A stretch of 64,000 nucleotides of DNA from G963663315 sp965214205. GTDB taxonomy: Bacteria > Pseudomonadota > Gammaproteobacteria > Arenicellales > Poriferihabitantaceae. Positions 59,692 through 64,000 of the stretch are shown one piece after another. Both the position numbers and the translations under genes were made by a program. The notes under the pieces were generated by a model. It had not been told where the DNA came from and searched no databases. It saw only the letters and a list, made by a program, of their open reading frames with translations. The stretch lies in NCBI GenBank assembly GCA_965214205.1, contig OZ243941.1, forward strand, positions 1,984,001 through 2,048,000. The letters are read 5' to 3'. Numbering within the stretch: the stretch's first letter is position 1; the number at the start of each line of letters is the position of its first letter.

Positions 59692-61173
59692 TTATTCAAA
59701 CCAGGATGCGCGAGCAGTCATAATCAACTCGCTTGCCCGCTGATGCCCCATGTCGACAATGTCCAGAACCTCATCGACCGCGCACTCCGCAAGGTCTTCC
59801 CGCGTACGCACCCCGCCCATGGCCAGGGTCTTGGCGGTATCTTCATCTATCCCTTCCATCGCAAGCAAATCTTCAGCGGGTTCTTTCTCCACCTGGCTCG
59901 CTATGGCGTTGGTCAGCAGATTGTCCTGTGCCCGGTTTCGCAACTCATCCACCAGCTCTTCATCGAACTCTTCAATCTCGACCAACTCCTGTCGAGGAAC
60001 ATAAGCAATTTCCTCAAGAGTATTGAATCCCTCCTGCGCCAGAATAATCGCCGTATTCTCATCAATCGACAACTGTGACTTGAATTTCTCGATCAATGCC
60101 CACTGCTCCGCATCCTGTTTTTCCTGGGCGGCCTTGTCGGTCATCAGATTCAACTCCCACCCGGTCAGTTCGGACGCGAGACGGACATTCTGCCCCCCTC
60201 GCCCGATCGCGCGGGAAAGATTCTCTTCGGTCACGACCACATCCATCGCCTTGATCTCTTCGTCAATAAATATCGACTCGACTTCCGCCGGCGCCAGCGC
60301 CTGTATGACGAATTCATCAATCTTGTCGGACCAGACGATGATATCCACACGCTCCCCGGCAATTTCGTTGGACACACTCTGCACCCTCGACCCGCGAATA
60401 CCCACACAGGCGCCGACCGGATCGACATTGGCGTCGTTGGTTCGCACTGAAATCTTGGCCCGTGACCCCGGGTCCCTGGCCGCTCCGGTAATTTCTATGA
60501 TGCCCTCTCCCGCTTCCGGCACTTCCAGCTTGAAAAGCTCGATCAGAAATTGCGGGGAAAGCCGGGTCAAAACCAGTTGCGGTCCACGGGATTCCAGGTC
60601 GATTTCCTTTAACAGCGCCCGGATCCGGTCTCCCGGCCGCAAGCCTTCCCGCGGGATCATCTCGTTTTTTGGCAGAATCGCTTCCGCGTCACCCAGATCA
60701 ACCACCGCATTGCCATGATCCAGTCTTTTCACAGTCCCGGAAATAAGAGCGCCAAACTTGTCCTTGTATCGTTCGGCGATCTGGTTCCTCTCCGCTTCCT
60801 TGACCTTCTGCATGATCACCTGCTTGGCGGCCTGGGCCGCAATCCGGCCGAATTCCACCTTCTCCATGGGCTCCTCTATCAAATCATCGACATTCAGCTC
60901 AGGATCACTTTCACGCGCTTCCGACAAGGGAATCTGACGGTCGGGAAACTCCCGTTCGGCATCGTCGTCAATAATTTCCCAGACACGGTAGGTATCATAA
61001 TCACCGGTATCGCGATGAATGCTGACACGGGCGTCAATGTCACCCGGATGCCATTTCTTGGTCGCCGTAACCAATGCCGTTTCGATGGCATTGAAAATGA
61101 TTCCCTTCTCAAGGTCCTTCTCCCGGGAAACCACCTCTACCATCATTAATATTTCGTTATTTGTAATTGCCAT
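59692..61173 (-). CDS. nusA: Transcription termination/antitermination factor NusA
   Basis: NusA binds RNA polymerase and nascent RNA and controls pausing, termination and antitermination. It has 493 residues from the ATG. The N-terminal RNAP-binding domain begins ITNNEILMMVEVVSREKDLE. The S1 domain is near residue 135-200 (GALISGTVKRLDHGNAVVDL). KH1 has CVGIRGSRVQSVSNEIAGE, and KH2 has IGRGGQNVRLASELTGWELN. Two C-terminal acidic repeats, QEGFNTLEEIAYVPRQEL and MGGVRTREDLAECAVDEV, contact the alpha subunit. It follows rimP by 20 nt. Confidence 0.97.
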   Translation of the reverse strand: MAITNNEILMMVEVVSREKDLEKGIIFNAIETALVTATKKWHPGDIDARVSIHRDTGDYDTYRVWEIIDDDAEREFPDRQIPLSEARESDPELNVDDLIEEPMEKVEFGRIAAQAAKQVIMQKVKEAERNQIAERYKDKFGALISGTVKRLDHGNAVVDLGDAEAILPKNEMIPREGLRPGDRIRALLKEIDLESRGPQLVLTRLSPQFLIELFKLEVPEAGEGIIEITGAARDPGSRAKISVRTNDANVDPVGACVGIRGSRVQSVSNEIAGERVDIIVWSDKIDEFVIQALAPAEVESIFIDEEIKAMDVVVTEENLSRAIGRGGQNVRLASELTGWELNLMTDKAAQEKQDAEQWALIEKFKSQLSIDENTAIILAQEGFNTLEEIAYVPRQELVEIEEFDEELVDELRNRAQDNLLTNAIASQVEKEPAEDLLAMEGIDEDTAKTLAMGGVRTREDLAECAVDEVLDIVDMGHQRASELIMTARASWFE

Positions 61174-61193
61174 GTTCAATCGACACTGAAAAA

Positions 61194-61649
61194 TTAAAAT
61201 ACCGGTTCAAGTCTCGCAGTTTCCATATCTTCATAGGCCAACTCGTAACTCTCGCCATCCACCTCAAGGACCACGTTGACATCATTCGTTTCAACCATTC
61301 GCCCGGCAAATCGTCTTCGCCCCAATACATGGGTACGCATCACTATCCTCACATTCTCTCCCAGACATTTTCTGAAATGCCCCGGCTTGACCAGAGGCCG
61401 GTCCAGCCCCGGAGATGAAACCTCAAGCAGGTACTTCATGTCCAGCGGGTCTTCAACATCCAGAATGGCGCCGATCTGCCTGCTCACAGCCTCGCAGTCA
61501 TCCACCTGGATTCCGCCCGGCGCGTCAATATAGAAACGCAGCACGTTCTGACTGCCCTGGTTGCCCTGTTCAATATGCAACAGTTCATAACCCAGGTTTT
61601 CCACCGATGGTTCCAGCATCGTTCTCAATTTCTCAATCGTGCCGCGCAA
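61194..61649 (-). CDS. rimP: Ribosome maturation factor RimP
   Basis: RimP is a 30S assembly factor. It has 151 residues. It has VENLGYELLHIEQGNQGSQN, the family block LRFYIDAPGGIQVDDCEAVS, and ILDVEDPLDMKYLLEVSSPG followed by LDRPLVKPGHF, all typical. It leads the operon with nusA and infB. Its leader contains a sigma70-like promoter about 245 bp upstream and two tandem intrinsic terminators between that promoter and the start codon. No tRNA gene precedes it, unlike E. coli (metY) or Pseudomonas (tRNA-Leu). Confidence 0.96.
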   Translation of the reverse strand: MRGTIEKLRTMLEPSVENLGYELLHIEQGNQGSQNVLRFYIDAPGGIQVDDCEAVSRQIGAILDVEDPLDMKYLLEVSSPGLDRPLVKPGHFRKCLGENVRIVMRTHVLGRRRFAGRMVETNDVNVVLEVDGESYELAYEDMETARLEPVF

Positions 61650-61677
61650 CGTTCACCTGCCTTCACGTACCGCATAT

Positions 61678-61699
61678 AAAAAATGGGCTTCAAGGCCCA
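61678..61699 (-). terminator. Intrinsic terminator 2 in the rimP-nusA leader
   Basis: On the minus strand, TGGGC-CTTGAA-GCCCA is followed by TTTTTT. It lies 29 nt upstream of the rimP start and in the same direction. Readthrough or antitermination is therefore needed for operon expression from the upstream promoter. Confidence 0.7.
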
Positions 61700-61724
61700 C
61701 CGAAATTTCCAGCATTCTTAAAAG

Positions 61725-61747
61725 CAAAACCCCGCTTCAAGCGGGGT
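61725..61747 (-). terminator. Intrinsic terminator 1 in the rimP-nusA leader
   Basis: On the minus strand, ACCCCGC-TTGAA-GCGGGGT is followed by TTTGCTTTT. It lies 76 nt upstream of rimP. The loop shares the CTTGAAGC sequence with terminator 2, suggesting duplication or a common binding feature. Confidence 0.75.
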
Positions 61748-61888
61748 CAAGGCAAGCCTTGTCAAAGAGCAAAACAGTCAAAAACAGGTCATGCAACCAG
61801 ATCCCCAATTACCTGCTTCCACAATGTTCCGCCAACCTGTCTCACATCGTTATCATCCGGCTCTCCGGAGACCTCCCATACTCCACCC
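61748..61888 (-). ncRNA. Putative leader or small RNA upstream of rimP (between promoter and terminators)
   Basis: About 140 nt lie between the predicted start site and the first terminator. No credible coding frame and no tRNA were found. A TCTCCGGAGA palindrome (61862-61871) lies near its 5' side. I do not recognise it as 6S, 4.5S, tmRNA or RNase P RNA. It would be released as a ~165-nt RNA if terminator 1 works, or form the operon leader if not. Confidence 0.35.
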
Positions 61889-61894
61889 CCGCAG

Positions 61895-61923
61895 AGTATA
61901 ACGGCAACCCCCCTGTTCTTCAA
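61895..61923 (-). promoter_or_regulatory. Sigma70-like promoter of the rimP-nusA-infB operon
   Basis: TTGAAG, exactly 17 bp, then TATACT on the minus strand. It sits in the 320-bp gene-free stretch between rimP and the divergent glycosyltransferase gene. A G-rich run (GGGGGG) lies inside the spacer. Confidence 0.65.
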
Positions 61924-61973
61924 TAGAGATTGTCTATAGTAAAATGTCGCGAGTAGCCCGCAGGGAATATGTA

Positions 61974-62669
61974 ATGAACCAGATACCCATTCATGTCATC
62001 AACCTGGACGAAGACCGCGCCCGGCTGGACGCCATAACGCGCCAACTGGATGATCAGAACCTCGCATTTACCCGATTCCCGGCGTTTCGGGGTACGAATA
62101 TCCCGCAACGATGGCAACCCCAATTTGCGGGCAGCCCCATCGGTGACGGAGAAATCGGCTGCTATGCAAGCCATCTGCAATGTATGGCGGATATGCTGGA
62201 CACCGATGAATCAGTCCGGGTAATCCTGGAAGATGACGCCGTTCTTGAGGAGGGTTTTGCCGAATTGCTGGAAATCCTGCCCGACCACCTGCCGGATGAC
62301 TGGAATATCGTTCGCTTGTACATGAATAAACAAAGACCTTTTCATGTCCGGGAGAGTCTGCCTGGAGGCTTCGATCTGGTTACCTACAGCCGCATTCCCA
62401 GCAGCATGACGGGTTACCTGATCAACCGGGAGTTCGCGCGGCTGTTCACAAATTTTTATGCGCGCTCCATGGCCATTGACCTGGACCTGAAATACCCATA
62501 TCTGTTCGGTAATTATCGAACCTACGGCGTATCCCCTCCCCCGGTTTCCAAGTCGCGCGCGCCATCGCGGGTGGAGAGTATAGGGAGGCGCAAGAACAAG
62601 GCAGTCCTGTGGAAAAGATGGTTCAGGTCACAGATTTATAAAATAATGGAAGCAATGCGCCGAGACTGA
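61974..62669 (+). CDS. Glycosyltransferase family 25 (LPS biosynthesis type)
   Basis: The 231-residue protein matches the GT25 family of LPS/LOS galactosyl- or glucosyltransferases. It begins MNQIPIHVINLDEDRARLDA, has the block DGEIGCYASHLQCMADMLD and the metal-binding ILEDDAVLEEGF (DxD-like EDD). SRIPSSMTGYLINREFARLF is also typical. The C terminus is basic (SIGRRKNKAVLWKRWFRSQ), consistent with membrane association. AGGGAA precedes the chosen ATG; a frame opening 30 nt upstream is less likely. No other LPS genes are adjacent, so the acceptor sugar is unknown. Confidence 0.88.
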   Translation: MNQIPIHVINLDEDRARLDAITRQLDDQNLAFTRFPAFRGTNIPQRWQPQFAGSPIGDGEIGCYASHLQCMADMLDTDESVRVILEDDAVLEEGFAELLEILPDHLPDDWNIVRLYMNKQRPFHVRESLPGGFDLVTYSRIPSSMTGYLINREFARLFTNFYARSMAIDLDLKYPYLFGNYRTYGVSPPPVSKSRAPSRVESIGRRKNKAVLWKRWFRSQIYKIMEAMRRD

Positions 62670-62703
62670 ATCCGGGAGTCCGCCGGTACGTCCGGTTCCC
62701 CGC

Positions 62704-64000
62704 TCAGGTCTTGCGCTCCGGTTCATCCTCATCATCGTGGTCCTCCGGGTCGGGAATAATCAGAAATTCTGCATAGGCTTCTATACCCAGCTCCGCCACG
62801 TCCTGACCGAGTTCCTCAACTTTTCGGGATATTCTTACACCCATGGTTTTCTCCAGCGCAAACCAGACAATGTACGAAGAAACAAATACAAAAACGCCGA
62901 TTGCGAGGATGCCAACCAACTGAACGACAACACTGCTGTCCGCCTTATTGATGCATACCGCCAGAGTTCCCCAGATTCCTGCAATCAGGTGGGCCGGGAT
63001 TGCGCCGACCACATCATCTATCTTCAATTGCTCCAGTAACTTCACTCCCGCCGTGCATAAAAGCCCACCAATGACCCCGATGATGATCGCCCAGTTATGG
63101 TCAACGATGTCAGGACCCGCTGTAATCGCAACCAGACCGGCAATAGCGCCATTAAGAACAGCCATCAGGTCAACCCTGCCAAGCAATAAACGGGATACGC
63201 TGAGAGCGGCGATGACCCCCCCGGCCGCCGCCAGATTGGTATTCACCAGTACGACACTCATCGCCACAGCGTCACTGACGCCGGCAAGCGCGAGTTGCGA
63301 CCCGCCATTAAAGCCAAACCAGCCAAGCCAGAGGATGAACACCCCCAGCGTGACCACCGGAACATTGGAGGGGGGGGTTGATTTGACACTGCCGTCAGCC
63401 CGGAACTTCTTCATCCTCGGTCCGACCACGAGGGCGCCCGCCAGGGCCGCCCAACCACCAGTTGAATGCACAATGCTGGAACCGGCAAAATCGCTAAATC
63501 CCATTTCACTGAGCCATCCTCCACCCCATGTCCAGGCTCCCACTATGGGATAAATAAATGCGGTGAGAACAAGCGTAAACGCGAAGAAGGACCAGAGTTT
63601 AACCCTCTCGGCCAGCGTGCCGGAAACAATGGAGGCCGCGGTAGCGACAAACACCATCTGGAAGAACCAGTCCGACATGACCGAATAGCCATTCTCCGCC
63701 ACTTTCGCGGTCCGGTCCGAGGCGCCGTTCAGTAGAGCGATCTCATCGGCAGACGGACCGTAGAACGGAATGAAACTACCGATCCATCCGTTGACATCGA
63801 CATACATCAGGTTGTAACCGACCGCATAGAAGGCCAACCCCGCTATGGAATACAGCCCGATATTTTTCAGACAGATGACAGAAGCATTTTTGGTGCGCAC
63901 TGAGCCCGATTCCAACATGGTGAAGCCGGCGCACATCCACATAACCAGAGCCCCCCAGATTAAAAATGAAAAGGTGTTGAGCACAAAGGACAAATCCTGC
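62704..64000 (-). CDS. amtB: Ammonium transporter, Amt family (start outside window)
   Basis: This inner-membrane ammonia/ammonium channel is cut at its N terminus by the window edge. A TTG at 63993 is in frame, but the sequence upstream stays open and matches the family, so the true start is probably further on. About ten to eleven helices are visible. Motifs: GALVMWMCAGFTMLESGSVR, DWFFQMVFVATAASIVSGTL, and FAGSSIVHSTGGWAALAGAL, whose histidine with the later GAIPAHLIAGIWGTLA forms the twin-His pore. The C-terminal tail EELGQDVAELGIEAYAEF is the regulatory region, with an acidic end DPEDHDDEDEPE. No glnK partner is seen downstream. Confidence 0.93.
   Translation of the reverse strand, partial: QDLSFVLNTFSFLIWGALVMWMCAGFTMLESGSVRTKNASVICLKNIGLYSIAGLAFYAVGYNLMYVDVNGWIGSFIPFYGPSADEIALLNGASDRTAKVAENGYSVMSDWFFQMVFVATAASIVSGTLAERVKLWSFFAFTLVLTAFIYPIVGAWTWGGGWLSEMGFSDFAGSSIVHSTGGWAALAGALVVGPRMKKFRADGSVKSTPPSNVPVVTLGVFILWLGWFGFNGGSQLALAGVSDAVAMSVVLVNTNLAAAGGVIAALSVSRLLLGRVDLMAVLNGAIAGLVAITAGPDIVDHNWAIIIGVIGGLLCTAGVKLLEQLKIDDVVGAIPAHLIAGIWGTLAVCINKADSSVVVQLVGILAIGVFVFVSSYIVWFALEKTMGVRISRKVEELGQDVAELGIEAYAEFLIIPDPEDHDDEDEPERKT

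Noticed and set aside
1..64000. CRISPR array
   Set aside because: No regularly spaced repeat series was seen; the repeats present are isolated palindromes or a two-copy tandem.

Overview
The window reads as a chromosomal segment of a gammaproteobacterium of moderate GC content that I cannot place below class. The evidence is gene content and order: dapB-carA-carB; ftsK-lolA-crcB-serS; mreB-mreC-mreD-mrdA-rodA-mltB-rlpA-dacA divergent from gatCAB; and rimP-nusA-infB-rbfA-truB. Outer-membrane lipoprotein sorting (LolA), DsbA, MltA, MltB, RlpA and Mpl all point to a Gram-negative cell.

Layout. 1-10.8 kb, minus strand: carB (cut by the window edge), carA, dapB, serS, crcB, lolA, ftsK, rluC and a bactofilin-like membrane protein. 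10.9-16.7 kb: a glutamine-synthetase-like ligase, fdhD on the opposite strand, and a glycine-betaine type ABC importer (binding protein, permease, ATPase). 16.7-28.0 kb: an accessory island. Its first part is an AT-richer minus-strand operon encoding a type I restriction system (hsdR, a frameshifted hsdM, hsdS), with a DUF262-HNH-AlbA_2 fusion gene between hsdR and hsdM. Downstream of hsdS, translationally coupled to it, is a truncated Argonaute-like gene joined out of frame to the C-terminal half of a SIR2-like gene. The second part is an AbiEi/AbiEii type IV toxin-antitoxin pair on the plus strand. An identical 33-bp palindromic repeat lies at both outer edges of the island (16718 and 27841), together with ATTCCC-N8/9-GGGAAT-like palindromes.

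28-41.6 kb: metabolic and housekeeping genes (metY, speB, a GNAT acetyltransferase, rph, rdgB, gpmI, yqeY, rpsU, mltA, rnd, a small membrane protein, mpl, dsbA, mmsA). 41.7-50 kb: a tightly overlapping minus-strand cell-elongation operon. 50-53.3 kb: gatCAB. Then tRNA-Arg(TCG), uvrB and tRNA-Asn(GTT), followed by the translation operon rimP-nusA-infB-rbfA-truB. That operon has a good sigma70-like promoter and two tandem intrinsic terminators in its leader. The window closes with a GT25 glycosyltransferase and an Amt ammonium transporter that is open at its start.

The most unusual part is the island. The restriction operon appears to have picked up a second nucleic-acid-guided, NAD-targeting module (Argonaute plus SIR2) that has since collapsed by an internal deletion. 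hsdM is also broken as read. The AbiE pair, hsdR, hsdS and the DUF262 fusion look intact.
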